Assembly: GCA_013397435.1 (NCBI GenBank)
Contig: VZRG01000273.1
Coordinates: 310,001 to 374,000 of the forward strand
Length of the DNA stretch: 64,000 nt
From: Erythrocercus mccallii
Lineage: Eukaryota > Chordata > Aves > Passeriformes > Dicruridae
Reading direction: 5' to 3'
The position numbers and the translations under genes were made by a program. Under the pieces are notes generated by a model. The model saw nothing but the letters and a program-made list of their open reading frames with translations, was not told the origin of the DNA and ran no database searches. This document shows, piece after piece, positions 38,403-51,347 of the stretch; position 1 is the stretch's first letter; the number at the start of each line of letters is the position of its first letter.

Positions 38403-38478
38403 GAAAGACAGAGGGGAAAAGAAAAAAAGAAAAAGAAGAAAGAAAACAAAAAAAAAAGGAAAAGAGAAAGGAAAAAAT
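38403..38478 (+). repeat. A/G-rich low-complexity tract
   Basis: About 75 nt are composed of GAAA, GAAAA and AAGAA words with almost no pyrimidine. It is a simple-sequence tract. On the opposite strand it provides the pyrimidine stretch of the exon-like segment at 38326-38400. Confidence 0.9.
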
Positions 38479-40930
38479 ATTTTGCGGACTTTGTTTTAGT
38501 TTTATTTTTCTGTAACCATATTTATTTGAGAATTAGAGGACAAACATTTTAACAGTCTAATGTGTTTGCACATTACAAACACGGAAAACAGACTTTGTAC
38601 GTGTTTCTGTACAGTTCATGCACATAGCAACTTTCTGAGGTTCTGCTTGTTCTCTTACACAGGAATGTGTTTTATAGACAAATAAAATATTATTCATTTT
38701 TCATTATAGTTATCATCTCAGGAAAGCAGAGTGTTGCCAAAGTCACTTAATTTTCACATTCATTTTACAAGACCGAGATTACACTTTAAACAGATAAAAG
38801 AATCTAAATGAACTAGAACAGGCAAATACATTTTGTCAGTTTTTCTCAAATGTTATTAACTCAGGAGGTGAAGGTCATGCTTCATGTCCTTTAAAAAAAA
38901 TAGCTTTCCTTTAAAATTGTATTTCTACAGTCTCATTCTATAGAATGTTTTCTGAGATGGCTTTTTAATTTTCTCTAATTTTCAGATAAATAGACATATA
39001 TACACCCCAAAAGTGACTTAACCCAAGACAACTACTTTAATAAGCTACACATTCTCAATATCATTCTTAATGCATCACACATGCAATAGTCTCCTAGGAC
39101 TACATTCTGCCCTGTACTATGCAGACAGCTTATTATTCAAAATATGCAATGAATCATTAATAATACACACCCGCAGAGGGGAGATCAGAATTAAGCCCTT
39201 AGTCAGTGTGTAATATTTGATCTCAAACTTCGTCTATCAGGAGCAATGGTATTTCACTTACCATTGCCAAAAAATTAAATTGGAAAAAAAAAAATTAAAA
39301 TTTATAAGGTCTATATGATTTCTGTCTGTGACCTCTATACCATGTATTAGGGACAAGGATTTTACTAAACGCTCTCCTATTTCTGCTCATGCATAGATAT
39401 AATGATCCATTTAGGTTCTTCTGCTGTCTTGTCATCCCTATTACTAAGGTAGCACCATTTTTTGGTTTTGTTTACATGTATGATAAAGAAGCTTAGCTCC
39501 TTTGTCTATTTCATTACCAAACCTGAAAAGAATGCAAGGGATGCCCTAGAAAGGAAAACCTCAAAACATATCCAGTCCCCAGATATCACAATAAGCCACG
39601 ATTTCCTTTCTACAACTCCTGGAATTATTTTTCTGTCACATATGTGTGTATTTCTTTTTATGGAAAATAGAAAAAAAGCTTTTAGTTATTACAAACATCA
39701 CCTGCTTCTTGAACTACAATATCTTCTTAGAAACTACTACTACAATATTTTGTCATATGTGTCCAATAAAAAAAATAAACTGCAAAAAGGCATGCAAATT
39801 TAACACAAAGAAGTTAAAAACTGTTTCAATGTTCCTTAATGGTTTTCTGTACACAGATTTTTTTTAACTTGCTAGGTATGTATTATGGAAAGCAAAGACC
39901 TTTCTCGATGTGCCCATAGTCTCTTTAGGCCAGACTCCAAACTACTGATAGAAGAGCACAGCAGAGTTAGACCTATCCATCTCTTTTCAGGCTCTGTTTG
40001 TATTCTCTGCATTGAAGTCTGGAAGTCTGGAGACAGTACACTCTTGTACCCCTCCAAAATCTTTTAAGGAAAGGAAGCAAAAATATTAGGAGTGTTCTTC
40101 CAGTATATCATACACCCACAAGCCAAGCCCAAAACCCCAAGATTTAAAAGGGCTTTCATCACCTGTGCTTATAACACCAGATGTATCAGATATACCACAC
40201 ATGCTGCATAATTGATTAGCATCAGATCTGCACATTCCAATCAATCAGGTGTGCAATTAGATAAGAAACCCCGTATTATCACACAGTACTTTGCCCATGC
40301 CCTTTCAATGGCTTAAGACAGTTTTGAGAGAAAGCATACACATCAGGCCCACACATCCTGAAGCTCACCCCAAATTTTGATAACCTTCAAATATGGATTC
40401 CAGGTATATGAAATGTATTTGTGTATGAAATGATGTATATGTACACATTAAGACAGAAAGGATGAGTGATACTGACATTTATATCCCTCTTTAGAAGATG
40501 AACATAAGTAGTTTCTAATAGTCACACCTTTCCTAACATACGTCTTCATCTTAAAAGCTAAAGGAACATAAGCAGTGAGAAATTTGCTGCAACGCTCCAC
40601 AAAGCAGTATTCAGATATGAAAAGGGGGAAGAATACATTTTTTTTATTAAAACACCCCTATGCTTTCTGTGGCCGTATAGTGGGGTGCAGGAGGAGGGAG
40701 GAAATTTTTAGATGGGTATGCATTTCCATTGTTGTAATAGCTTGAAGAATTCTTTAGTTCAGTATACGTTTTTATCAGACCTACAACCAGAGGTAATGTC
40801 TTACTAGCAGAGATAAAATAGCTAGAAAATAAAATGCATCAGTGCTGGGTAAGTTACACCTCTCAACCCAGGCCCAGCACCTTGAAGAAGCACCTAACTT
40901 GCTCAGCTCCTAGAGATGATGAAATTAAGC
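38479..40930. other. AT-rich non-coding DNA
   Basis: Unique sequence, including one frame of 113 codons (39462-39803) that is lysine-, tyrosine- and phenylalanine-rich and unrecognised, as expected by chance in AT-rich DNA. GC content rises from about 40860 toward the LTR-like element. Confidence 0.55.
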
Positions 40931-40952
40931 TGAGAGGAGGAAGCCTCTCTGG
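40914..40952. repeat. Left arm of imperfect inverted repeat bounding the LTR-like block
   Basis: The arm reads AGATGATGAAAT, TAAGCT, GAGAGGAGGAA, GCCTC in order. The reverse complement of 41797-41830 has AGATGAA, TAAGCT, CAGGAGG, GCCTC in the same order with small indels. The arms are about 850 bp apart. Confidence 0.6.
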
Positions 40953-41824
40953 TGAACCCACCCCCTTACAGAAACAACTTTTCTGTTAACAAAATTCAAT
41001 AGAGTGATGGGCAGACCCTTATGGCCGCTCTTGATAGCTCCCACTAGTTCTGTGGTCCTCAGGGGGCAGCCACAGTCCCAGCAGACACCTGTCTGCACGC
41101 AGGTTCTTCTTACCCTTCGTTCGTTGGAGGCAGCACCGAAAGAACTTAGACGGGGAGGCAGAGGCAGCAATCTCAAGTAGGGTGAATAAATGGAGGTTTT
41201 ATTCACTTGGGGACCTAGAGCTCGAGAGCCTAGGAAACCCAAAACCTGAGAGCACCCCAACACCTGGAATTGGGGCATTTATCAACGTTAACTGGGGGTG
41301 GAGAGCATGGGATACCCAATCTGCAGAGGGGTTCGGGATGACATAAATGGGGTGACTACAATCGTAACCAATGGGGAAAGGCAGGGTATGGGGTGATATG
41401 GCGTGATCCCTTGCCGGCCAATCACCCAGCCCATCGCCCCACGGGCAGGTGCCCAATGGGACGACAGGACCGGATGATGGACAGACAGGGGCACATGGAC
41501 AGAGAAAGGGAAACATGTGAGGGGCTGGGGTAAACAACTAAAGGCGGGAAAAACTGAGGACTGAGAACTCACACTGCTGGGATTAGGGTACATGAAACTC
41601 ATTACACAAATGAGACTTAACAGAACATACATGGAACTCCAAATCATACAAAGAACTTTAAGGAACCAAACAGCACAATGCTATTCTACACTTCTACAGA
41701 CCCTAATCCATATTGTCTTTATGCACAGGTACCAAGCTGCTGACAGGTTAACAGATTGTTTTACAGAGAGGTATTTTGGACACCTAACTGAGTCCTCCTG
41801 GTGAGGCCCTCCTGAGCTTATTCA
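40931..41824 (-). mobile_element. LTR-like element (probable solo LTR of an endogenous retrovirus)
   Basis: Read on the minus strand, the block has the layout of a retroviral LTR. An upstream portion carries several ATTGG/CCAAT-type boxes (around 41368, 41418 and 41452). A weak TATA-like GATAAATG sits near 41284, and a canonical AATAAA poly-A signal lies about 80 nt downstream at 41203-41198. Beyond it is a GC-richer U5-like region with TTGAGATTGCTGCCTC. GC content is clearly above the flanks. No gag, pol or env coding sequence or primer-binding site is seen, which suggests a solo LTR. The exact ends are uncertain: the limits given use TG...CA dinucleotides inside a pair of imperfect inverted repeats, and no target-site duplication could be matched. 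The certain core is about 41100-41580. Open frames within it (up to 119 codons, minus) are not recognised as proteins. Confidence 0.55.
41198..41203 (-). promoter_or_regulatory. Poly-A signal (AATAAA) within the LTR-like element
   Basis: The canonical AATAAA hexamer on the minus strand lies between the presumed U3/R and U5 portions, where LTR poly-A signals normally lie. Confidence 0.55.
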
Positions 41825-41830
41825 TCTGCT
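41797..41830. repeat. Right arm of imperfect inverted repeat bounding the LTR-like block
   Basis: It is the partner of 40914-40952 in inverted orientation, sharing the AGATGAA, TAAGCT, AGGAGG and GCCTC blocks. Retroviral LTRs normally have inverted ends of only a few bases, so these longer arms are unexplained by an LTR reading. Confidence 0.6.
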
Positions 41831-42179
41831 ACCAAACATGAGACAGCTGACAGGTTTTTAAATGATGAACTCCTATGGGTCACATTACTTAATTATACAG
41901 TACATCCAGGGATACGCACATGGGTCTTTTATGGTAAATGATATGACTGTCTTAAAAACTCATTAATATGTCATTAACCAAGCAGACATTTACTAATTAA
42001 ACAATTAGCCCCTCTCTTCTATTCCTTTGTTCCACTCAGAGATGCTCATTTACTCCCATCCCCACTCAGATTTTTTTTCCCTTTTAATTTCTTTTTCAGG
42101 AAAACTAAGTATCTATAAAACATTTCCTTTGCTTTTGTCTCAGTTTAGTCAAAAGGGAAACCAAAACAAAGTCTAGATT

Positions 42180-42265
42180 CCCAGCTGGTGAAAATCAGCT
42201 TTATCTCATGGAAGTCAAAGGAGTTATGGTGATTTACTCCACCTGAAGATTTTGCTCCAGGCTTC
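42180..42265. repeat. Old interspersed-repeat fragment
   Basis: CAGCTGGTGAAAATCAGC, then CATGGAAGTCAAAGGAGTTA and GGTGATTTACTCCACCTGAA, form an imperfect palindromic unit. It resembles a dispersed amniote element with a 'GAAGTCAATGGAGTTAC...GATTTAC' core that I recall but cannot name. The fragment is short and has no coding content. Confidence 0.45.
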
Positions 42266-42758
42266 CCAAATCCAAGTCATGTATTGATTTCAAATGCATG
42301 TCTACTGTCAAAATATGCAGGCTTTGCCTGTCCAAACTGATACTGATTTTTACAAAACTTCCAGAAATTTATTCAACAGCCACTCTGAGCTGTATCATTA
42401 TCAAATACAAACAAAATCCCCAACACCAATAAAGCAACTATAAATATGCAAAGATCAAGGCCTGGAAGCAGATTATTCTGCATCACCATATGAAGTTAAA
42501 CACCAAAGGAGCACGCTGTATCCTTACCTTTGAAATTCAAAGGATTTTTAATAATTTTACTTGAGCTGTTTTCTGCAGATAATGTAGCTTGATCATGTTT
42601 GATGTGTTTTAACTGTGCAGTAAACTCTGATACAAAGAAGGATTATCAAGTATCTCAAACCGGAATATGATGAGTTTCTTTTTGGAGAGAAATCCCCCAC
42701 TTCTCCTTTATGATCAAAAGGTAAACAATTTTATTTCTACTCAAATGACCATCTTTTT

Positions 42759-42774
42759 TACTGTATATACAGTA
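42759..42774. other. Perfect 16-bp palindrome
   Basis: TACTGTATATACAGTA equals its own reverse complement. It is embedded in AT-rich DNA. It might be a dimeric factor site or chance, and no flanking element is seen. Confidence 0.9.
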
Positions 42775-45700
42775 GTTTTACTAACAAATAAATATCTGAT
42801 ATATAGAGGCTGAAAGAAAAAAAAAGCAAAAATAACATTTATTTTACTTCTTACATTACAAGCCTTCTAATTCCTATAGTTTTATTTTCTCTTACTTGCC
42901 ACAGAAAAAATCTTTCAGGAGTACCAGATCTTTTGCAGAAGATTATAGAAAGGATTCAATCAGGCACCAGCAAATAAAGAAAGACAAACGTCTTAAAAGA
43001 CCCTTCTTCATACTGAAAATAAAGTGAAGAATTCTGCCTTAGCTCTAATCCTTCCTGCACTGTACCTTCACTCAGAAGCACACTAAACTGCAGATCAGGT
43101 CCTAGAGGTCTAGGGGGCCACTAGTCTAAATAAATACAACTTTAGCTACAAGGAGGGATGAAAACCTTCCCTTAGGTTTTCACCTGCCTTCACAGGTGAG
43201 CAGTATTTAAGACCAAACAAAACCTGAGAAAGTTCTTGTTTAGAAGAAGGGTTCTGTGCACAGTCATGAGACAGAAGTCTTCCATATTCTTTGTGGACAG
43301 AGTGTGGGTAATGATAACAGAGGGGTATCCCACACCACATTGTTGAAATGCCTCATCCTGAAGGACAACAGTGAGGGCTCTGGAAAAGTCAGATCCTGTC
43401 CTCTCTGGCTGTAAGTCCTGACTCCTGCCCAGTCACATACTTAGAACCAGCAGCCCTTTTGGAAAGTAAGTGTGACTCCATTCTTGTTGACTTATTTCTG
43501 TGGTCTGTGAGGGATCAAGTCAATTACAACCAGCAGAAACATCCATGGTATATTCACTGTCACTGAGTGGAGGTGCTTTCAGGCCACCAGGAACCCTGAT
43601 CATCCTGCAGAGGCTCACCATGTTGCCACTCACAGCTACCTACAGCCTCTGTGCTTAACTTCAGATCAGTTAGGAGATTAATACAACACAAAGCCTATCA
43701 CAGTGTAAACTTCTCTCCTGCACAATATCTATTAGGCATTAATTTTGTGGCAATAGCTCTTTTGCAGCAACCAAAAATTATAAAGAAATTAAAGTCCAAA
43801 TGAAAATTGTCCAAAAAAAAAGTCTAAATGGTCTCAAAGGATAAATACCTGAATTTGAGATTATGGCTTTGTTTATGCAAGATTTCTTCCTGAATTGCCA
43901 CTTATTTAGATAACAAGAGCAGAGCGAGAATTGAGGCACACATTATGAATGTGATGTAAATCATGCATAATTTTTATAGATTTTCAAAAGGCCTTTAGAC
44001 AGAAGAAATATCTGTCTTCTAGTGATTATTAGAATCAGCTAAAGCTTTGCACATTTGCTACTAGCCAAGCCATCCTAATTCCACAAACAGGTAGTGATTA
44101 AGCGTTATGATGAAACTCTATATTTCAGATCTTTGTTTTCATCACTGCTACACAGACAAGAACACACAGGCAAGGAAGCTGCAGCCCCACTCTTTAATAG
44201 CTGTTGCATAGAAGGACAAATTTCCAGAACTGGAAACATAGAAGAGCGAAGTGGTATTTGCGTGAGAAAGACTTTCACAAAGGAAAGATCAATCCCCCCT
44301 CCACTGACTGAAGAGAAAATTAATTACTGCAGTTGGCAGAGGATAAATGATTCCAATTTACAGAGTTGTGTAATTATAGCAGCTGCAGAGTTGAAGACTG
44401 GATGTTAACTTTGAACCTCCACCCCAACATGACATTTCTACTTGCATTTAGTTCTGCCACTTGTGAGCATGTTGAAAGTTCTCTCACTGTGTCTTCATAA
44501 TTATATGTTGGTTCAAAAATAATCATTGGCTCCATTGCATAGATGAAACCTTATCATCTGGTTAGCAAAAGGTATGTTGTATCATCTTTGAAGTGCTGAA
44601 ATCCCCACAGTGGAAAATTTATTAGGGGAAAGTGATGTTATGGCAACACAATTAATTCTGCCACAACATGCAGAGTTAACTACACTGTTAAGAATTAAGG
44701 ATTCAAAGAAGAGTTCAAAGGAAGAAAAATACTGTATGTCAAATCATAAAGTATAACCTTTGCATAAGGTCTAACAACACTATATTGTAAAGAGGCATCT
44801 CAGTGAGATGTCTAGTTAAAAAAAGGAAAAGAAATGGTTAAGGAGATGGGGAAACATCTTTAGTGTTTTACTTGTTTTTCTCATGGAAGGTTGTCAGTTA
44901 TGCTTCTGTAGAGAATTCTGTTCTCCTTTTGAAGCCAAGAGGAAAGTTTTTAATCTCATCTTTAACTTTAATCCTTTAAAATATGTAAGAGATTTAGACA
45001 TGAACAGGGTAATTTTGGCAGAAGATCCTAGCTATGGAAGTAAGGTAATTTCTTTCAACTACTGATTGCCAAGGGAGTTCAAAGCCTGCCACCTAAACTA
45101 TCTATCAATTCCAGCTACAAGCTGCAATCTACTGATTTTTTACATTTCTTTCTATTGATCAAAAATATTTAGAAAAGTCACCAGCTACGAGTGAGTGAAA
45201 TGATGTGATTATTACAGACAGGGATGAGGACTCTCTAGTGCTATTGTGTTTTTCAGAACAAATGAAGAATGAGACATTTTCTCAAGCAATACGCACAATA
45301 GCATCTGTTGTGACTAGTGATTTTATGCACCAACAAGAAAGGAGCTAGTCCACAAGAACAATTTCAGAAATTATTAGAAAACTTGCAACTGAGCCAAATA
45401 TTTCACTTCTAATACAAGACACTTTTGACTTTAACAGACAGTTTTGTATCATCTAAACATCACAAAAGCCTCATGTACAGGGCAACCTGAGTACATTCCA
45501 TTACTGCAATAGAGGTGTAGAAGCCAGAGTATGACTTTTTCCCCTAAAGTACCCGTACAGCCATACATACACTGAAAATCCCTGCCAAACACAACTACTA
45601 GCCTATTGCAGTTGAACTGAGGTCAAATCCCATTGTATCCTCTAAGACTGTGTTCCTGTTCTATTGAGCACTTCCTAATGGCAGTAAAAAACATTTCAGT

Positions 45701-48540
45701 ATTTTTGGGGTTTGATTTCCAAAAGACTACAGCAAAGATGGAAATTAAGGATATTTACGTGGAAAATTAGCACAAAGTAACAACATACCTTGACTAAGGT
45801 TGCACAGAAAAGCTTGGAAAAGCTGAGCATTGAGCCAACAGCTGAAACCTCCTTCTGGTCATGGTCAGCCTCTGGTTTTAATTACCTGGGTACAAATCTA
45901 CCAGCTAAAGGAACTAACAGATTTACACCTCTCTATTTAAACCATTCTTATTTATTAGGCAAATTTGCAGTTTTCAGTACCATTGCATTAACAAACCTAG
46001 AAGACAGCTGAGGCCTGTTTTAAGAGGGACTGATTCAAAATGAGTGGAGATCTCAGGTTTTGGCCGCGTGCAACTACAGTACAGCAGATGAAGCAACTAT
46101 ATAATCAGATAGGCTTGGCCTTGTCTACTCTTTGATCAATTCAATATGTGCCAAATCCATATCATATGAATGAAAAATCTAATCCAGAACAAAATGACTA
46201 TGTCATAGGAACAAAAACCTTATCCAAGAGGGCTCACATCTGTTCTCAGTCACATCAGACCCAGGACAAGCTGAAATGCCATTGAACTTGATGCATTTTA
46301 TACCAGTACTAATAAGATTAGGATTTAACTTCCTCTTTCCTCTCTTAAATAATGTACAGAGTCAGGATAATTAAAAATCAATATGGAAGAAAATAAACTG
46401 CTGCACTACTCAATGAAGATCTAATAATTTTTAAAATACCATAAAAATTTGTTTCTTTTGAATCTAATTTGTACAAGGTCCCATTGTACAGATGAAACAC
46501 TTCATTATTATACCTCAAACACGTACTGCAAAACTTTTTTAAAACATCACCAGTAACATCATAAACACCAGTCATGAGTATAAGACATGTTTGATGAAAC
46601 ATTCTGGAAATCTTGAGCAGGCCTTTGGTATGTTTGTACAAGCTATACATTAAATTATAGGTTAATATTTTGTAACTGTACTAGCCTATGATATAGCAAT
46701 TCGTACAATTGGAAAACTCCCAGAGAATTCAGTAAAGATGTTGCCTGAATAAGATATTTGGAACCTGCCAGAGATATGGAGAAGCTAGGTACCAGAGTTC
46801 TGTCAGGAGCCAGTCCAAATCTGTGCAAAGTCAATTCAGACAGCTCTGGAACACCCCTCTTAAAATTATTTTTATCCTTGAGCAAACATAGAGGGAATTT
46901 AAAAAAAAAAAAACCAAAACACTTTTTAATTAGCCTCTGATTTTTCCTCAAGCTTTCATCCACACCCCTGGCAGCCTTCCGTAGTTGGATTTTGCTTACC
47001 TACCCAATACTGTGATTGTTGCCATGGAAATTATAGCCATCTCACAATTAGAAATTTATGCCTTTGTGGAAAAAAACCAATATTCTAACCTAGGAAAGCA
47101 CAAATATACCAAACTGAAAATTGACAAAAAGCTTGCTGTGAAAACTTTACTAAAGTTGAATTTGGAATCAGAAAGAAGCTTGAGTATATTTGCAGTTTCA
47201 AGCTGTTGAAATGTCCTTGTGTGCATGAAGAACACACTGGGTGCATGGAAGTTTCTGGCAATAAGCTTACTACCTCTTACTGTATTTAGTCAGAAAATAA
47301 TAATAATAAAAAAATCTATACTAACTGGGCAGATTTAAGAATTTAAATATGAATAGAGATCAGTATCCCAGAGTTAAGAGTCAGGCTCCTTTGAAATATA
47401 TATTAGGGGTAAGAATGAGAGTATGGAGACAATCATAGCACCCTTGTTGGAAGTTTTACTTTTTCTGTTTTCTGTTTTTGCATGTGCTTTCTTTGCATGT
47501 GTTGCTGGATGCTGTTGTGGCTATATTTGTAATGACAATAATGGTAATTTTAAATGCTTATTGATCTACTCATTTTTTTTTAAATAATCTATAATAATGT
47601 GAAGGTCATGTGTGTGAGCTCTTAAACCCCACTTGATGTGATTATTTTATTTATGTTATCCTTCATACATTTATTCTCTCTAATTTTCCATTTTTATAAT
47701 AATTCTTTCTAAATTTAATTATTTATTAATTTTCTGCATATAGTTTTATGGATCTTTACACTACAGTGCTAATGAAATCTAGACAGAAATTTCAGAACCC
47801 CATGACTTCAGATAGATGAAAGATTCTATATTTTATTTTCAATAACATGGCCATCATGGTTCTTTCCTGCAGGAATGCTTTTCAGTTGAAACAAATCTCA
47901 TAAAAAAGAACATGCACCAGAGAATTAAGACTGCAGAGAGGATCTCTTGCTGTCAAGTTCAAGAAGTGCTAGAATTCACAACTTCCAGACAAAGACTACT
48001 GTTCATTTTAGTCTCTGAAACCATCACTCTGCAGAAAGACCACAGATGTGTAAATTTCCCTAGTTTCCTGCAGATCCTTGGAATTCAGATGATTAGGCTC
48101 CTAAATTCCTTTGTCCTTCATCAGAAATGAGAACTGGATATGGTTAACATATAATAAGGATGCTTCATCTTTGTGAAACTGGAAAACATCATTCCTCATG
48201 TCCCTCCACATTATCCTGAAATATGACCTCAATGTAATAGATTTCATTGAGGGAAATTTATTCCTCCTCCTTTGTTTTCTTTGCCTTCCTTTTTTTTCAT
48301 TCCCAAACCAGGAAAGAGGGGGGAGGAAAGTCAGGGGAAAAAAAGCAAGTTCAAAATCAGAAAGGTGCATATTATCCTATTACAAACCTCAAAATAGCAA
48401 ACAACCCCATAAATAAATCTTTCTGGTCCATTTAATTGCTTTTATTGTTGTAATTTTCTCAGTTACACTAATTCAGCTGACCAACATTTCATTCACACAA
48501 ATATTTACAGAAAGCTTAAGAATAGCAAAAGCTTGCCTAG

Positions 48541-48620
48541 ATTATTATTGTTGTTTTTGTTGCTTTGCTGTTGTTGTTTAATTATATACTATTTAATAAT
48601 CATAACAATAATAATATAAT
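48541..48620 (+). repeat. GTT/ATT-rich compound low-complexity tract
   Basis: Runs of ATTATTATTG, TTGTTTTTGTTG and TTGTTGTTTA are followed by AATAATCATAACAATAATAATATAATA. It is an impure trinucleotide repeat region. Confidence 0.85.
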
Positions 48621-51303
48621 ACACTGGAGGAGACAACTATATTTACAGAAGCTTACAAAGATTAAAGAAACAGTCTTCTTTTTAAAAACTCTGTATCATC
48701 TACCCAAAACAGACTGTAACTGATGAACCAGCTCCTGAGAAAAATCACAAAAACCAAATGACAAATTCCATTTGTCAAGCAATCGATATGGTTAAGGTTT
48801 GATGATACAAATAATTGCCTAAATAGATTAAAGACTTCACACAAACATCCATCTTAGAATAATCTAACATTGACTTCCAGAATTATCTAGCCTCTCTGGC
48901 ATGGAGTTGAAGGATAAGATGCTGAAAAACAGACAGAAAAAGAGAGGTGCCAGCTGGGGAGGGGAAAAAAGCCTTTTTGATTTAACTAGAAAAGATGTTT
49001 TATATATTTTTTGAAAAGAGCTTTGGTAGAGTGGAAAAGGGTGAAATACTGTAAAAACAATGGAAATCACTGGAAAATTGGTAGAGATGAAACAGCATTC
49101 ATGAACCAATTCATGAGTGAAAGAGTAAGAAAATAAGAAAATAATCTGAGACATTATCAGGTATAGGACACATAAATGTATGATATATAATGTAAAAATA
49201 TTATCATATAAATATATTTATTTTTCTTGCAATGAAAAGAAGTTAAGGTACTTAGAGCATGAGGACATTACTCTGCTACCATAAGAAAGTCTCGTCTACA
49301 TACAGACACAAAAAGGCTTGATCTGTCCTTGAAATCTGTAATACAACAGCTGTAATGAATACCACTCTTTCACTCTTCTTTCACTTACTGTAGACTAAAA
49401 CCTATTATCTGGAAGTAAATATGAAACCAAATAAAATTTCACATATATGAATATTTAATACAGCTGATGTGATTTTTTTGGCAGCAGTGGATATTTTTAG
49501 TGATCTGTTTTGATTCATTCATAGCACTCTTCCATGTTTCTTTGCTAAGGTTCTATAGTTACCTGAAATACTCTGCTACAGCATCTCCTAAAAAGTCCAC
49601 CGATTTTTTCTTTTCCATTAATGGAAGTGAAACAGTTCAATTCAATAGTTTTTATCCATAGGCAAGTTCTAAGGTGACCATGACAAGAGCTTAGCATCCA
49701 CAATAAATTAAATACAAAAGGGTTTGCACATTCGCTTGGAAATTTAGAGATCTGAAAATCAAGGAAGTTCAAAAGCAACTGTGCAGCAATATCAATATTA
49801 CTTAAAGTAGATGAAAGTCTCCTCTTTGAGGACCGTATAATGTTACACAGATGACAATGACATCAGAATCTGATGCAAATTTCACTTCATTATTGACCCA
49901 ATTTCTGTCTTAAATCCTATAAGAATTATGCCAATATTCACTTCAGTAGTCCCTAAGTTTCACAGAATTTCAGTAAAGAAGACATGCAATTATACAAAGT
50001 AAATCTCCTTACTTATATCAGACATTTGTTAGCAAGAAGGGTTTTCTTAAGAGGTTGCTCTTTGCTCTAGAAACGTCTTAATTTTATCACAGGTATTTTC
50101 AATCCTGAAAATGAAACAAAGCACTATGTTTCAAGTTAGTTTTATTGCAAACCAAAACACTTTGGTTTAGTTAGTTACCATTCTGCACCTGCAGGAGCCC
50201 ACAGTTTAACACACAGGCTACTGCCTCAGCAGGGACTGTATTTCCCATCAGAGAGTGGCCTATGCTTTGATCACACAACACGAGCCATTATGGGAAAGCT
50301 AACAGCACTGATGGGCAAAAGCAAATATAGAACACAGCAGCCACATGACAGCTCTCATGCAGCAGTAGAGCATTTGGGGCGGGTGCAGTGTACCACTGAA
50401 GCAAAGCGTGCACCTTTCCACTTACAAGTACTCTGCTAATTTTGTACCACTTCTAAACAAAATGCAATGTCCCACAGGACTGGTGCTCCATCTTTTAACT
50501 CCACATGGGGCTAAAAAGAGTGTTTTGATATATTTCATAGATTTGATAGATTTTTGCAAGTGAAAAAAAATCAGCTTCAAATTAATTTGTGATTTATGTT
50601 TGTGTTTTCCTCATGATTCTGCTGAGACAAAGCTTCAATGACCTGCCATCAGTTCAATTTCCTGATTTCTTGAAGCTTGAGTAAAGTTTGATAGTTTCAT
50701 ACAGGTTGTGATTTAGTTCACTTCTATAATTCATCGCTTTCTAGTTATGTTTAGGACTAATTTTTATTTTTAATGAAAATAAAAATGTGTGTTTTAATGA
50801 CTCAGGAAATTTTTTTCACTACCAAAAAAAGATTCAACTGATAAATTGATATTCAATTTTCTTTAAAATTTTTTATTCTTCAGAAGTACACGAGGCATTT
50901 CATGAAAGGTATGAAGGGCATCGATGAGCTTGTGAAGGTGAACTGCAGTTTGTAGGCCATTATACATTTTATGAGATTAATTAAAGAGAGATACAAATTT
51001 CAGATTGGATATAATTTTATACCTTAATATGATTACAAATAAAATTATCTGCTCCTCCTCAAGATATTTAATATCAACATAATATAGCACATTTTTTCAT
51101 TCACTGATTTTTCTGATCACAGACAACTAAATGAAGCCAGCCTTATACCTCAGAAGGTTGCAAGGACCAGAACAATAATAAATTCATGTTAAGGTAATTA
51201 AGACTTAAACTGAAGAGAACTTTCACACTCAGTAAGGAGCTGGATAGAACCTAAGACATACTGATAATGAGGGTGTATCCGAACTCCTTCGCAGTACCTT
51301 TCA

Positions 51304-51347
51304 CAGCATGGGTACCTCTGTCCATCTGGTTTCCCAGCATGGGTACC
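51304..51347 (+). repeat. 13-bp direct repeat, 31 bp apart
   Basis: CAGCATGGGTACC occurs at 51304-51316 and 51335-51347. It may be the remnant of a 31-bp tandem duplication whose spacer has diverged. Confidence 0.85.

Noticed and set aside
39462..39803. 113-codon plus-strand frame
   Set aside because: Composition (K, Y, F, N, L rich) reflects AT-rich DNA. There are no domains, and a second overlapping frame exists.
41199..41647. Two minus-strand frames of 112 and 119 codons
   Set aside because: They lie within the GC-rich LTR-like block, overlap each other in different frames and lack retroviral protein motifs.
47873..48130. 85-codon open stretch after an acceptor-like TTCTTTCCTGCAG
   Set aside because: No recognisable domain, no upstream exon with matching phase, and open stretches of this size arise by chance elsewhere in the window.
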